A DNA stretch of 64,000 bases from Afipia sp. (lineage in GTDB: Bacteria; Pseudomonadota; Alphaproteobacteria; Rhizobiales; Xanthobacteraceae). A program made the position numbers and the translations under genes. The DNA lies in the NCBI GenBank assembly GCA_024508675.1, contig JANINQ010000005.1, forward strand, positions 1 through 64,000, given 5' to 3'. Shown one piece after another: positions 1 to 7,249 of this stretch (position 1 is its first letter; each line of letters starts with the position of its first letter). The notes beneath the pieces were generated by a model. The model made no database searches. It had not been told where the DNA came from and saw nothing but the letters and a program-made list of their open reading frames with translations.

Positions 1-1417
1 CGGTGTTGCGGTCCATCCACAGCGACATGAAGTGACAGCCGATACCGGCCATCGCACGGCTGCCTTCCGGCACCTTGGTCGAGGTGTTGTGCGGACAGCC
101 CGAGCAGAAGTATGGCGTGCGCGTCACCGGCGCGACGGCCTGAACCTGCGTCGCCTGCCGGCCGTTGAACCAGTCGGCCTTGGCGCGCAGCATTGCGACG
201 ATTTCGGGATTGAGATCGAGCTGCAGCAGCCGCTCGGTCAGTGAGCTTGCCAACGACGCAACGCTCAATTCCTCCGCGAACGGCAGGAAGCGCTTGTCGT
301 GGTTGTCCATCTTGCCGATGATGCGCGGGCGCACATCGTCGCGCCAGTTGAACAATTCCTGCTTGACCTGATTTTCAACGATCTCGCGGCGCTCTTCGAT
401 AATGAAGATTTCCTCGAGGCCGACGGCGAACTGCCGCACGCCTTCCGGCTCCAGCGGCCACGGCATACCGATCTTGTAAAGCCGCAAGCCGATCTTCGCG
501 GCCACTTCCGGCGTGATGCCGAGTTCGCGCAGCGCCTGGCGGATGTCCTCGTAGCTCTTGCCCGACGCCATGATGCCATAGCGGGCGTTCGGCGAATCCA
601 TGGTGATGCGGTTGATCTTGTTGGCGCGCGCGAAGGCGACCGCGGCAAAGCCTTTGTAGTCCTGCAGGCGCTTGTCCTGCGCGTAGCGGTCGTCCGGCCA
701 GCGCAGATTCAAACCGCCCGGCGGCATTTCGAAATCGGTCGGAATAATGAACGGCGTCATTTCGTCGTTCAAATTGATTTCGGCGGTGGTCTCGACCGTT
801 TCGGTGATGACCTTCATGCCGACCCAGCAGCCGGAATAGCGCGACATCGCAATGCCGAGCAGCCCCATCTCGATCATCTCATGGATGCTGGATGGATAGA
901 GATACGGCATCAGCGCCGAGATGAAGGCATGGTCCGACTGATGCGGCACGGTCGAGGATTTTGCACCATGGTCGTCGCCCGCCAGACACAGCACGCCGCC
1001 ATTCTTGGCCGAGCCTGCAGCGTTGCCATGACGGAAGACGTCGCCGCAGCGATCGACACCCGGTCCCTTGCCATACCAGATGCCCGTGATGCCATCGAAC
1101 TTCGCGCCCGGCGACAGGTTGAGCTGCTGCGAACCCCAGATCGCCGTGGCGGCGAGGTCTTCATTCACACCGGGCTGGAACTTGACGTTGTATTGCTCGA
1201 GATGCTTGCGCGCGGCATGAAGCTGCTGGTCGTAACCTCCGAGAGGCGATCCGCGATAACCGGTGACAAAGGCGGCGGTGTTCAGCCCCATCGCCCGGTC
1301 CCGCCGCACCTGCGCCATCGGCAGCCGGACCAGCGCCTGGATGCCGGTCAGGAAAACGTGTCCCGAGCTCTGCGTGTATTTCTGATCGAGACTGATCGGG
1401 CCTTGATTAATTCCCAT
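1..1417 (-). CDS. Indolepyruvate ferredoxin oxidoreductase family protein (3' end cut by window edge)
   Basis: About 472 codons from ATG at 1417 (MGINQGPISLDQKYTQ) run open to base 1, so the C-terminal half lies outside the window. The N-terminal part matches the fused proteobacterial indolepyruvate:ferredoxin oxidoreductase, a TPP-dependent enzyme of about 1150 residues that oxidatively decarboxylates arylpyruvates to aryl-acetyl-CoA. Recognisable landmarks are TGYRGSPLGGYD near residue 55, GDDHGAKSS near residue 145, a CSGCPHNTSTKVPEG segment and AGIGCHFMSLWMDRNT at the very edge, typical of this family. AGAGG lies upstream of the start. The gene is transcribed leftwards, away from the small membrane-protein pair. 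Family call is firm; substrate is from family knowledge. Confidence 0.93.
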   Translation of the reverse strand, partial: MGINQGPISLDQKYTQSSGHVFLTGIQALVRLPMAQVRRDRAMGLNTAAFVTGYRGSPLGGYDQQLHAARKHLEQYNVKFQPGVNEDLAATAIWGSQQLNLSPGAKFDGITGIWYGKGPGVDRCGDVFRHGNAAGSAKNGGVLCLAGDDHGAKSSTVPHQSDHAFISALMPYLYPSSIHEMIEMGLLGIAMSRYSGCWVGMKVITETVETTAEINLNDEMTPFIIPTDFEMPPGGLNLRWPDDRYAQDKRLQDYKGFAAVAFARANKINRITMDSPNARYGIMASGKSYEDIRQALRELGITPEVAAKIGLRLYKIGMPWPLEPEGVRQFAVGLEEIFIIEERREIVENQVKQELFNWRDDVRPRIIGKMDNHDKRFLPFAEELSVASLASSLTERLLQLDLNPEIVAMLRAKADWFNGRQATQVQAVAPVTRTPYFCSGCPHNTSTKVPEGSRAMAGIGCHFMSLWMDRNT

Positions 1418-1793
1418 AATTCCGTTGCCTCTTTGCCGGGCGATTGCTGATGACGCCACGAGTCTGATTAGAACCAGTCTATGTCGCTTTTCGTTTCCAG
1501 CACATCATAAATCGCATTCATCAGACCTTTGTTTTCAAATGCAATTTTGGGCACTTTTTCGCCCGGTCAGACCTCTTGTGTCGCTGGAAGGCCTGCGGCT
1601 GAAACGACATTGCGCCGTTTTCCTTACAGCCCGCGCAGCGCGCGCATTCGCTGCAGTGCACCGGATAGGCCCTGCAACGCTGACCCGCATTCACTGCAAG
1701 GCTCGGCAGGAACAGTTCACACCAACGAACCGTTGCCCAACGACCCAGCCACAACCCGATTTCAACGGGTGCGCGACAAAAGAGGATTTCGAC
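1418..1793. other. Divergent intergenic region between the ferredoxin oxidoreductase and small membrane protein genes
   Basis: 376 bases without a convincing gene. The open frames crossing it lack ribosome binding sites and have no recognisable composition. The only element I can support is the stress promoter at 1709-1734 reading rightwards. The leftward promoter of the oxidoreductase gene must also lie here, but I see no clear consensus for it. Confidence 0.6.
1709..1734 (+). promoter_or_regulatory. EcfG-type general stress response promoter
   Basis: GGAAC at 1709-1713 and CGTT at 1731-1734 are separated by exactly 17 bases, matching the published alphaproteobacterial EcfG consensus GGAAC-N16/17-CGTT. 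It sits 60 bp upstream of the ATG at 1794, so a transcript would start near 1741 and carry a normal-length leader. It would drive the two small membrane-protein genes. Confidence 0.65.
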
Positions 1794-2030
1794 ATGACCC
1801 TCATGTCAGGAAACGACTGGCCGTCGGAGGGAAAGAAAAGCGCCTATGACGAGCCGACCGGGACCAGCAAATTCGAAAATCAGCAAGGCAAGCCCGTGAA
1901 AGCCCTGATCGGTATCGTGCTGCTTGTCGTATTCGCGGTCATTCTTGCGTGGATGAATCCCGCACCACACGAAACCGCCAGCACCCCTGCCTGGACCACA
2001 AACCAGACCACCGGTTCCGGCGCGAGATAG
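1794..2030 (+). CDS. Small single-pass membrane protein, 78 aa, unknown function
   Basis: The start was moved to ATG 1794 (MTLMSGNDWPSEGKK) because AGAGG lies 8 bases upstream and an EcfG-type promoter lies 60 bp upstream; an in-frame start further left would lie above the promoter. The protein has a polar N-terminal half (about residues 1-40), one hydrophobic segment with core ALIGIVLLVVFAVILAWM (about residues 42-60), and a short Thr/Pro-rich tail. The next gene, 81 bp downstream, has the same layout, so the pair is probably one stress-induced unit. No family recognised. Confidence 0.6.
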   Translation: MTLMSGNDWPSEGKKSAYDEPTGTSKFENQQGKPVKALIGIVLLVVFAVILAWMNPAPHETASTPAWTTNQTTGSGAR

Positions 2031-2111
2031 ATTCAGCGGCAAACGCCGGATTGGAACGTCTCGGGCATCCAGAGATTGTCTCCACAAGATGTACCGACTG
2101 GAGAAATGATC

Positions 2112-2525
2112 ATGGCAATCGAGCGCAATCCCAACGATCCCTATTCTGCGGCTACGAACGATGAATTGCTTCGCCGCCGCTCGGAACAGTTCGACAGTGA
2201 TCTGCAGGCGGACCCGGAACTTGCTGAAGGGCCTGCTGGCGGCGGACGCATCGCGCTCTTTGCGATTGCGCTCGTGGCGATTCTTGGCGTCGTCTTCTAT
2301 GGGCTGAACAACTCCAGCACCTCGCCGGAGACCACACCAACAGCACAGACAACGCCGGTTTCGCCGCCGCCGACCGGAACGGCTCAGGCGCCGCGCGCTC
2401 CGTCCGGCCAGACGACCGGTTCGTCCATGCGCCCGGCAGAACCCGCGCCGCCGCCTGCGGCCAACAATCCGGCACCCGCCGCTCCGCAGAACAACTCGGC
2501 GCCGTCGGATTCTTCGACGAGGTAA
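2112..2525 (+). CDS. Membrane-anchored Pro/Ala/Thr-rich protein, 137 aa, unknown function
   Basis: Start chosen at ATG 2112 (MAIERNPNDPYSAATNDELL) because GGAG lies about 9 bases upstream. Residues 1-45 are hydrophilic, followed by one transmembrane segment with core IALFAIALVAILGVVFYGL and then a low-complexity tail rich in Pro, Ala, Thr and Ser that probably extends into the periplasm. It shares its architecture with the gene just upstream (polar N-terminus, one membrane helix, Pro/Thr tail) and likely shares its EcfG-type promoter. A hairpin lies 22 bp downstream. Function not known. Confidence 0.65.
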   Translation: MAIERNPNDPYSAATNDELLRRRSEQFDSDLQADPELAEGPAGGGRIALFAIALVAILGVVFYGLNNSSTSPETTPTAQTTPVSPPPTGTAQAPRAPSGQTTGSSMRPAEPAPPPAANNPAPAAPQNNSAPSDSSTR

Positions 2526-2547
2526 CGGCGACTGTCATCACATCAAG

Positions 2548-2578
2548 GCGGGCATCGAAAAGATGCCCGCTTCTCTTT
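2548..2578 (+). terminator. Hairpin terminator after the small membrane-protein pair
   Basis: A perfect 9-bp stem (GCGGGCATC at 2548-2556, GATGCCCGC at 2562-2570) with a GAAAA loop is followed by TTCTCTTT. It lies between convergent genes; the T-rich tail favours the plus strand. Confidence 0.6.
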
Positions 2579-2594
2579 GCGCTTGTTCCCGCTT

Positions 2595-3431
2595 CTACTT
2601 TCGCTCCTTCAAAGCCTTCGCGAAGAAGCTGTTGATCTCTCCATGCGGCACCGCATGAGCGAGTTCGGCGAACGATCCTTTCTCGGAAATCTCACGCGCC
2701 GCGCGCAGAAATCCGCCCCAGGCCGCGCGCGCCAGTGCACCCCCGATGCTGATGCGCCGTACGCCGAGGTCGGCCAGTTCCGCCACCGTCAACCCCGGAC
2801 TTCCGACAAGAATATTGATCGGCTTCGGCGCAAGCTCCCTCACCACCGTCGCGATCTGGCCCTTGTCCCTGATGGCAGGCGCGTAAAGACAATCGGCGCC
2901 GGCCTCGGCATAGGCAACCAGCCGCGCGATGGTCGCCTTGAGATCGGGCTGACCGATCAGGAAGCTTTCGCATCGCCCGATGAGCATCACATCTTCGCCC
3001 GTTGCATCGATCGCGGCGCGGGCAGCGCGGATGCGCTCCACTGCCAGCGTCATCTCATAGAGCGGCGCGGACGCATCTCCCGTCGAGTCCTCGATCGACA
3101 GACCGGCGACACCCGTTGCGACACCGCGCGTCACATTCGCCGCGACACCGGCCGGATCGTCGGCGAAGCCGCCCTCAAAGTCCGCATTCACCGGCAGATC
3201 GGTGGCATCGTTCAGCGTTTTCAGATGCGACAGCACGGCATCGCACGTCACCTTGTTATCGGGATGACCAATGGTCCAGGCAAATCCCGAACTGGTGGAG
3301 GCCAGCGCCTTGAACCCCATGCCCTGCAACAACTGCGCGCTGCCGACATCCCATGGATTGGGCAGCACAAAGCATCCACTCTCGTGAAGCTTCCTGAACT
3401 CGGCGCGCTTCTGCGCGATTGAGACCGGCAT
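2595..3431 (-). CDS. Isocitrate lyase / PEP mutase family protein
   Basis: 278 residues, the usual length for small members of the isocitrate lyase/phosphoenolpyruvate mutase superfamily, which fold as a TIM barrel and act on C-C or C-P bonds of 2-oxo or 2-hydroxy acids. Visible family features are LPNPWDVGSAQLLQ (about residues 23-36), the metal-binding segment DFEGGFADDP (about 84-93), SIEDSTG (about 112-118), IGRCESF (about 151-157) and GADCLYAPAI (about 178-187). The isocitrate lyase KKCGH loop is absent, so it is more likely a PEP mutase-like or oxaloacetate decarboxylase-like enzyme. Substrate unknown. Confidence 0.88.
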   Translation of the reverse strand: MPVSIAQKRAEFRKLHESGCFVLPNPWDVGSAQLLQGMGFKALASTSSGFAWTIGHPDNKVTCDAVLSHLKTLNDATDLPVNADFEGGFADDPAGVAANVTRGVATGVAGLSIEDSTGDASAPLYEMTLAVERIRAARAAIDATGEDVMLIGRCESFLIGQPDLKATIARLVAYAEAGADCLYAPAIRDKGQIATVVRELAPKPINILVGSPGLTVAELADLGVRRISIGGALARAAWGGFLRAAREISEKGSFAELAHAVPHGEINSFFAKALKERK

Positions 3432-3520
3432 ATATAGTCCTCCCCGGATTCCATGATCGATTTTCTGGCGCGGCGAGAATGCAGCCGATGCTCCGCCAGT
3501 TCAATCGCGATCAAATGACC

Positions 3521-3829
3521 TCAGCCGTGCACCTGCCGCAGAAAGGTTCGCTCCTCTGCGAGGATGAACTTGTGCTCCTGCGCGAAGTTGAAGTTCGCGA
3601 CACCTTCCGCATCGGCTTTCAGCCGTGTGCGATAAGCCTCGTAATCCGCCAGACTTTTAAACGAGATCAGTCCGAACGCGATGTTGTCGGTTCCCTCATG
3701 CGGCATCCAGTAGCCGAGCAGATCGCCTCCGCATTTCGGAATGATGGTGAGCCAGCGCCGGGCATAGGCTTCGAACAGATGGCGCTTGAACGGATCGAGC
3801 TGGTAGCGAATGAAAACGGTAACGGTCAT
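3521..3829 (-). CDS. NIPSNAP family protein
   Basis: 102 residues from ATG 3829 ([20 protein letters not shown]), preceded by a good AGGAGA site; the longer open frame reading through from 4441 was rejected because it overlaps the divergent regulator gene. The sequence matches the bacterial NIPSNAP family, small ferredoxin-like alpha/beta barrel proteins whose biochemical role is unclear. The invariant-looking [19 protein letters not shown] segment occupies about residues 29-47. It is divergently placed from the ArsR-type regulator, with a palindrome in the 66 bp between them, which suggests it is the regulator's target. Confidence 0.85.
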   Translation of the reverse strand: MTVTVFIRYQLDPFKRHLFEAYARRWLTIIPKCGGDLLGYWMPHEGTDNIAFGLISFKSLADYEAYRTRLKADAEGVANFNFAQEHKFILAEERTFLRQVHG

Positions 3830-3876
3830 GAGCTTCTCCTGTTTGAAGAAGACTAGGCCATTGCCTGACGTTAATG

Positions 3877-3894
3877 CTTCGACTAGGATCGAAG
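3877..3894. promoter_or_regulatory. Candidate ArsR-family operator
   Basis: Perfect inverted repeat CTTCGA (3877-3882), six-base spacer, TCGAAG (3889-3894), ending one base before the ATG at 3896. The spacer contains part of GACTAGG, which also occurs 30 bp to the left at 3851-3857. Its position in the NIPSNAP/ArsR divergent region suits autoregulation and control of both genes. Confidence 0.5.
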
Positions 3895-3895
3895 T

Positions 3896-4585
3896 ATGAA
3901 AGCAGGACCTGACATGGCCATGATCGCCTCGCTTGTCGGCGATCCCGCGCGCTCCAACATGCTGACCGCGCTGATGAGCGGGCGCGCCCTCACCGCCACC
4001 GAACTCGCACAGGAGGCCGGTATCACCGCGCAGACCGCGAGTTCGCATCTCGCCAAGCTCGAGGCCGGACACCTCGTCGTCCCCGAAAAGCAGGGCCGCC
4101 ATCGCTATTTTCGCCTGTCCGGCCCCGATGTCGCGGCGGTTCTGGAAGGACTGATGGGCCTCGCAGCCCGTGCCGGTCATTTGCGGGTGCGGACCGGACC
4201 GGCCGATCCCGGCCTGCGCCGCGCCCGGGTCTGTTACGATCATCTGGCAGGCGACCTGGGTGTGCGGATGCTTGACTCGATGACCGAGAAAAAGCTCCTG
4301 CGCACGCAGAAAGGGAGCGTCGGACTGACGCCGCAGGGCGAACGGTTTATCGCCGATCTCGGCATCGACCTGCCCGCGCTTGGCGGAACGCGGCGCCCCC
4401 TGTGCAAGACCTGCCTCGACTGGAGCGTCCGGCGCAGTCACCTTGCCGGATCGCTTGGTGCAGCGATGCTGTCACGATTCTATCAGCTGAACTGGGCGAA
4501 GCGCGAAAAAGGCAACCGCGTCGTGACATTTTCTCCGAAAGGCACGGCCCGCTTTAACGCCTTGTTCGGCGCTCCGGGCGATTAA
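3896..4585 (+). CDS. ArsR-family winged-helix transcriptional regulator
   Basis: 229 residues. The N-terminal 90 residues form an ArsR-like winged helix: [20 protein letters not shown], the recognition region [18 protein letters not shown] (about residues 44-61) and the wing [10 protein letters not shown]. The C-terminal 130 residues resemble the extra domain of larger ArsR-type regulators, with a [19 protein letters not shown] segment holding two Cys that could sense metal or redox. It is divergent from the NIPSNAP gene and probably represses it and itself. No strong ribosome binding site is visible, and the ATG abuts the palindrome. Confidence 0.88.
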   Translation: MKAGPDMAMIASLVGDPARSNMLTALMSGRALTATELAQEAGITAQTASSHLAKLEAGHLVVPEKQGRHRYFRLSGPDVAAVLEGLMGLAARAGHLRVRTGPADPGLRRARVCYDHLAGDLGVRMLDSMTEKKLLRTQKGSVGLTPQGERFIADLGIDLPALGGTRRPLCKTCLDWSVRRSHLAGSLGAAMLSRFYQLNWAKREKGNRVVTFSPKGTARFNALFGAPGD

Positions 4586-4600
4586 TGCAACAATCCGCAG

Positions 4601-4630
4601 TTGACAGACTTAAACAAAAATTGGCGTAAT
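4601..4630 (+). promoter_or_regulatory. Candidate sigma-70 type promoter for the secreted protein gene
   Basis: Perfect -35 TTGACA at 4601-4606, an 18-base spacer and a weak -10 CGTAAT at 4625-4630, about 50 bp upstream of the ATG at 4682. The -10 match is poor, so this is tentative. Confidence 0.35.
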
Positions 4631-4632
4631 TC

Positions 4633-4652
4633 AGCGCGCTTTTCGCGCTTTT
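4633..4652 (+). terminator. Short GC hairpin with T tract after the ArsR gene
   Basis: AGCGCG (4633-4638) pairs with CGCGCT (4644-4649) around CTTTT and runs into TTTT. It is 48 bp after the ArsR stop codon and could end that transcript. It also overlaps the expected start of a transcript from the promoter at 4601-4630, so one of the two calls may be wrong. Confidence 0.4.
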
Positions 4653-4681
4653 GATGTCCCGCATTTCTGACAGGGTGTTCC

Positions 4682-5548
4682 ATGGTTCGCAGTGGGTTAA
4701 TCGCATTTGCCGCGCTGTTCTCGGTTACCGCTCCGGCGACGGGCTGGGCTTACGAGATCAAGCCGAAGACTCCCGAAACTGCGTTTTCCGCAAAACTCCA
4801 GCCGGACATCGTCGGCCTGTCCAGCGCCACCGAAGGCAGCAAGGCCGCCGCGATCTTCGAGGCCTACCTGAAGGATCTTCCCGGCGTGAAGCCGGAGACC
4901 GCGCAGCAGAAGTTCGGCGGCACCAACGTGACTTATGTCACCGCGATGAAGTTCACCCTCGCCCCCACCAGCACCCATCCCGGTGAATCGATGCTGGCAG
5001 TGTTCTCCTCCCCCGCGAGCAGCAACCGCGCCTATTACATCTCCCGCCTGCTCGGCTTCTCGACCGATAAGCAGCCGTCGAAGGCCGAGATGATCGAGCG
5101 CGTGACCGCGAAGTACGGCGCGCCGACCGCGATCGGCGACGGCCGCATGTATTATTTCTACAAGGCCGGCAAGTTGATGTCGGTGAAGCAGAAATATACC
5201 CCGGCGAGCGCCCTCGAAGCGCTCAACGCGCCGATCAATCCGAAGGTCGCCGTCGCCCTCAACGATGCCAACGGACGCGGGAGCTGCGTCGCGGAACTGA
5301 AGCGCTCGCAGGCGCTGGAGAAGACTCTCGACAAGCTCGTCGCCGAAGCCAAGGCGGCAAACTGTGACGCACTGGCGTCCGTCGAGATTTTCCCCGGCAT
5401 CACGCCGGACCGCGTAAGCAAGGCAGAATTCACGCTGATCGATTTCAAGCAGATCGTCAGTGCGGCAAAGATCGACGCGGAAGCCTTCGCCGCTGAAAAG
5501 AACGAAGCCCTCAACAAGACGCCGCTCGGCAACGCGCCGAAACTCTAA
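4682..5548 (+). CDS. Secreted protein, 288 aa, unknown function
   Basis: An N-terminal signal peptide is clear: MVRSGLIAFAALFSVTAPAT followed by GWA as a probable cleavage site before YEIKPK (about residue 24). The mature protein of about 265 residues is soluble-looking, with no lipobox and no further membrane segment. Two Cys (in GRGSCVAEL and AANCDALAS) could form a periplasmic disulfide. The C-terminal third is rich in Ala, Lys and Glu and probably helical. A small secreted GCG-GFHR protein follows 18 bp downstream, suggesting co-transcription. I do not recognise the family. Confidence 0.75.
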   Translation: MVRSGLIAFAALFSVTAPATGWAYEIKPKTPETAFSAKLQPDIVGLSSATEGSKAAAIFEAYLKDLPGVKPETAQQKFGGTNVTYVTAMKFTLAPTSTHPGESMLAVFSSPASSNRAYYISRLLGFSTDKQPSKAEMIERVTAKYGAPTAIGDGRMYYFYKAGKLMSVKQKYTPASALEALNAPINPKVAVALNDANGRGSCVAELKRSQALEKTLDKLVAEAKAANCDALASVEIFPGITPDRVSKAEFTLIDFKQIVSAAKIDAEAFAAEKNEALNKTPLGNAPKL

Positions 5549-5566
5549 GCGCCGGATACCCTGGCG

Positions 5567-5830
5567 ATGAAGATGCGTCTTGCGGCTGCTGCCCTTGCTG
5601 CTTCGGTGCTTTGCGCCGGAGTTGCGCAGGCCGCGCCGCTAACGCCGCCTTTCCTCGCCGCCGATCGTCACATCATCGCGGTGAAGGACGGATGCGGCAT
5701 CGGCTTTCACCGCCTGTCCAGCGGCGTGTGCCGTCCGGAGCCGAAGGGGCCGCGGCTGATGCAGCTGTTCGCGCGCAAATGCCCGGTCGGTTATCGCCGC
5801 AATCTCGTTGGCAAATGCCGCCGCGAGTAA
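5567..5830 (+). CDS. Small secreted GCG-GFHR family protein, 87 aa
   Basis: Signal peptide MKMRLAAAALAASVLCAGVA ends at QA-AP (about residue 23). The mature region begins with a Gly/Cys motif, DGCGIGFHRLSSGVCRPEPKG (residues about 41-61, four elements C-C then KCPVGYRR and KCRRE), giving four Cys in two pairs. The same GCGxGFHR...G.CR pattern occurs in the protein at 6940-7200, so the two are paralogues. These small exported proteins are common in Rhizobiales but have no established role. It follows the secreted 288-residue gene by 18 bp. Confidence 0.75.
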   Translation: MKMRLAAAALAASVLCAGVAQAAPLTPPFLAADRHIIAVKDGCGIGFHRLSSGVCRPEPKGPRLMQLFARKCPVGYRRNLVGKCRRE

Positions 5831-5856
5831 CATAAACCTCTCTCCTCAAACGAAAA

Positions 5857-5876
5857 CCCCGGCGCTGAGGCCGGGG
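5857..5876 (-). terminator. Terminator shared by convergent small-protein genes
   Basis: Stem CCCCGGC (5857-5863) with GCCGGGG (5870-5876). Read on the minus strand the stem runs into GTTTTCGTTT, so it mainly serves the Tat-signal gene ending at 5896. It lies only 26 bp past the stop of the plus-strand gene and may end both. Confidence 0.7.
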
Positions 5877-5895
5877 CTCGTTAGTTCAACCGCGC

Positions 5896-6171
5896 TTACC
5901 AGCGGCGGCGATGCCAGTGACGGCGGCGCCAATGACGGCGATGATGATGACGGCGGCGCCATTGCACATTCTCGGCGCGGACGTTGGTAAGATCATCCTG
6001 ATCGGCAACTGCGGGTTTCGCGGCTGCATCAGATTCAGGCTTCGGGCCGTTCATCAGATCCTGCTGCGGGGACAGCATCGGCGCCGCACTTGCAGCTGTC
6101 GCAGCCGCGGCGATTGCACCCGCGCCGGCAGCGACGCCGAACGCGAACTTCAGGAAATCACGACGTTCCAT
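5896..6171 (-). CDS. Tat-signal small protein with Arg/His/Trp-rich tail, 91 aa
   Basis: Start set at ATG 6171 (MERRDFLKFAFGVAAGAG), with AAGGAGA just upstream; the open frame extends further left without a site. The twin-arginine motif ERRDFLKF and following Ala/Gly-rich hydrophobic stretch mark a Tat signal, cleaved near ASAAPM (about residue 31). A short acidic linker (DQDDLTNVRAE) is followed by a C-terminal tail of about 20 residues made almost only of Arg, His and Trp. The next minus-strand gene (6325-6681) has the same plan. An EcfG-type promoter lies 47 bp upstream. Function unknown; metal or anionic polymer binding is speculation. Confidence 0.72.
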   Translation of the reverse strand: MERRDFLKFAFGVAAGAGAIAAAATAASAAPMLSPQQDLMNGPKPESDAAAKPAVADQDDLTNVRAENVQWRRRHHHRRHWRRRHWHRRRW

Positions 6172-6224
6172 CAATTCTTCTCCTTGTGACCTTTCACGGC
6201 ACCGATTGTCCCGCAAGAACGATG

Positions 6225-6250
6225 AACGCGAAATGAAGCAGGATCGTTCC
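6225..6250 (-). promoter_or_regulatory. EcfG-type general stress response promoter
   Basis: On the minus strand, GGAAC (6250-6246) and CGTT (6228-6225) are separated by exactly 17 bases, matching the EcfG consensus. The ATG of the Tat-signal gene is at 6171, about 50 bp downstream, with a good Shine-Dalgarno sequence between. Confidence 0.62.
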
Positions 6251-6324
6251 ATCAGCGGCGCGAATAATTTGTCGCATGCAGATGTGAGTGAAAACGCGCG
6301 AACGCATTCACGCGCGGTAACTCA

Positions 6325-6681
6325 TCACCAGTAGTAACGGCGGCGACGCCAGTACCGGCGACGATAGACACGACGGCGGCGCCATCCCCAATACCGGCGG
6401 CGGCGCCAGTATCTGCGTCGGCGGAAGCCCCAGTAGCGACGACGGCGCCATCCCCAGCGGCGACGGCCCCAGCCACGGTGCCGACCCCACCGAATCTGTT
6501 CGGCCTGTGCTTCATTCAGATCCTCGTCATTCGCGATTGCGTTCTGCGGAATCTGATCCGGCTCGAGCGGCTTGTCGGTGAGCGCTTGCGGACTAAGCGG
6601 TGCAGCCTTCGCGGCGGCGATGGTTGCAGCACCTGCTGCTGCGACACCAAATGCGAACTTGAGAAAACCACGGCGATCCAT
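6325..6681 (-). CDS. Tat-signal small protein with long Arg/Trp/Tyr-rich tail, 118 aa
   Basis: Twin-arginine signal DRRGFLKFAFGVAAAGAA (residues 2-19), probable cleavage after AKA-AP (about residue 27). A middle region (PLEPDQIPQNAIANDEDLNEAQAEQ) is acidic. From about residue 65 the protein is a tail of some 54 residues built from repeats of the type W-R-R-R-Y/R-W, ending YWRRRRYYW, with hardly any other residue but Gly. It is a longer paralogue of the protein at 5896-6171 on the same strand, 153 bp apart. GGAGGATGCCTC precedes the ATG. No described function. Confidence 0.72.
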   Translation of the reverse strand: MDRRGFLKFAFGVAAAGAATIAAAKAAPLSPQALTDKPLEPDQIPQNAIANDEDLNEAQAEQIRWGRHRGWGRRRWGWRRRRYWGFRRRRYWRRRRYWGWRRRRVYRRRYWRRRRYYW

Positions 6682-6939
6682 GAGGCATCCTCCGATGTTC
6701 TGTTCTCGTGGTGTGAAGAGTTTCGCAGCGCGGATGAATACAGACTGAACCGCGGCTCCTCAGATCGACGAGGATTCAATGAAACTCCCGCGGTCACAAT
6801 CGGTTCATCTTGTGTCAATATTCGAGAGAATAGTGTTCCCCGTCGGCCAAGGCCGGCGACTGATTCCGGCTACTGGTCAGCCCCGGCCGGACCGGAACAG
6901 ATCGCGATGTCAACTTTGATGACCCAAGGAAGGATACCC

Positions 6940-7200
6940 ATGAAAACCTTGTTCGCAGCAGCATTTCTCGCAGCCACCGCGGCCGGCTTCAGCGTCGCAA
7001 ACGCCATGCCCGCAGGCCCCGTGTCCGGCGGCGGCGCCGATGTGATTCAGGTCGCTGGCGGCTGCGGCCCCGGCTTCCATCGCGGTCCCTATGGCGGCTG
7101 CCGCGCCAACCGCGGTCGCGTTGTGGTCGTTCGTCCTCCAGTCGTGCGCAAGTGCCGTTACTGGGGCCCCGGCCGCCGCGTCTGCCGCACCTGGTGGTGA
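6940..7200 (+). CDS. Small secreted GCG-GFHR family protein, 86 aa
   Basis: Start at ATG 6940 (MKTLFAAAFLAATAAGFSVA), with AAGGAAGG 8-15 bases upstream; earlier in-frame starts would run through the divergent gene. The signal peptide is cleaved near ANA-MP (residue 22). The mature protein holds AGGCGPGFHRGPYGGCRANRG and then a Val/Arg/Pro segment ending CRYWGPGRRVCRTWW. The GCGxGFHR box is shared with the protein at 5567-5830, and the basic-aromatic end echoes the Tat-signal proteins in between. A textbook terminator follows. Confidence 0.75.
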   Translation: MKTLFAAAFLAATAAGFSVANAMPAGPVSGGGADVIQVAGGCGPGFHRGPYGGCRANRGRVVVVRPPVVRKCRYWGPGRRVCRTWW

Positions 7201-7221
7201 GCCTCGCTACATCACATTCAA

Positions 7222-7249
7222 AACCCCGCTTCGGCGGGGTTTTTCTTTT
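7222..7249 (+). terminator. Strong intrinsic terminator
   Basis: AACCCCGC (7222-7229) pairs with GCGGGGTT (7234-7241) around a stable TTCG tetraloop closed by C-G, followed by TTTCTTTT. It lies 21 bp after the stop codon of the GCG-GFHR gene. The rest of the gap to 7527 (about 280 bases) holds no feature I can support. Confidence 0.9.

Noticed and set aside
299-1450. 383-residue plus-strand open frame
   Set aside because: It is the antisense shadow of the indolepyruvate ferredoxin oxidoreductase gene, whose protein is clearly recognisable on the minus strand and runs off the left edge.
6895-6920. Possible EcfG box GGAAC upstream of the 6940 gene
   Set aside because: GGAAC is present but no CGTT occurs at 16-17 bases; the sequence there is TTTG or TTGA.
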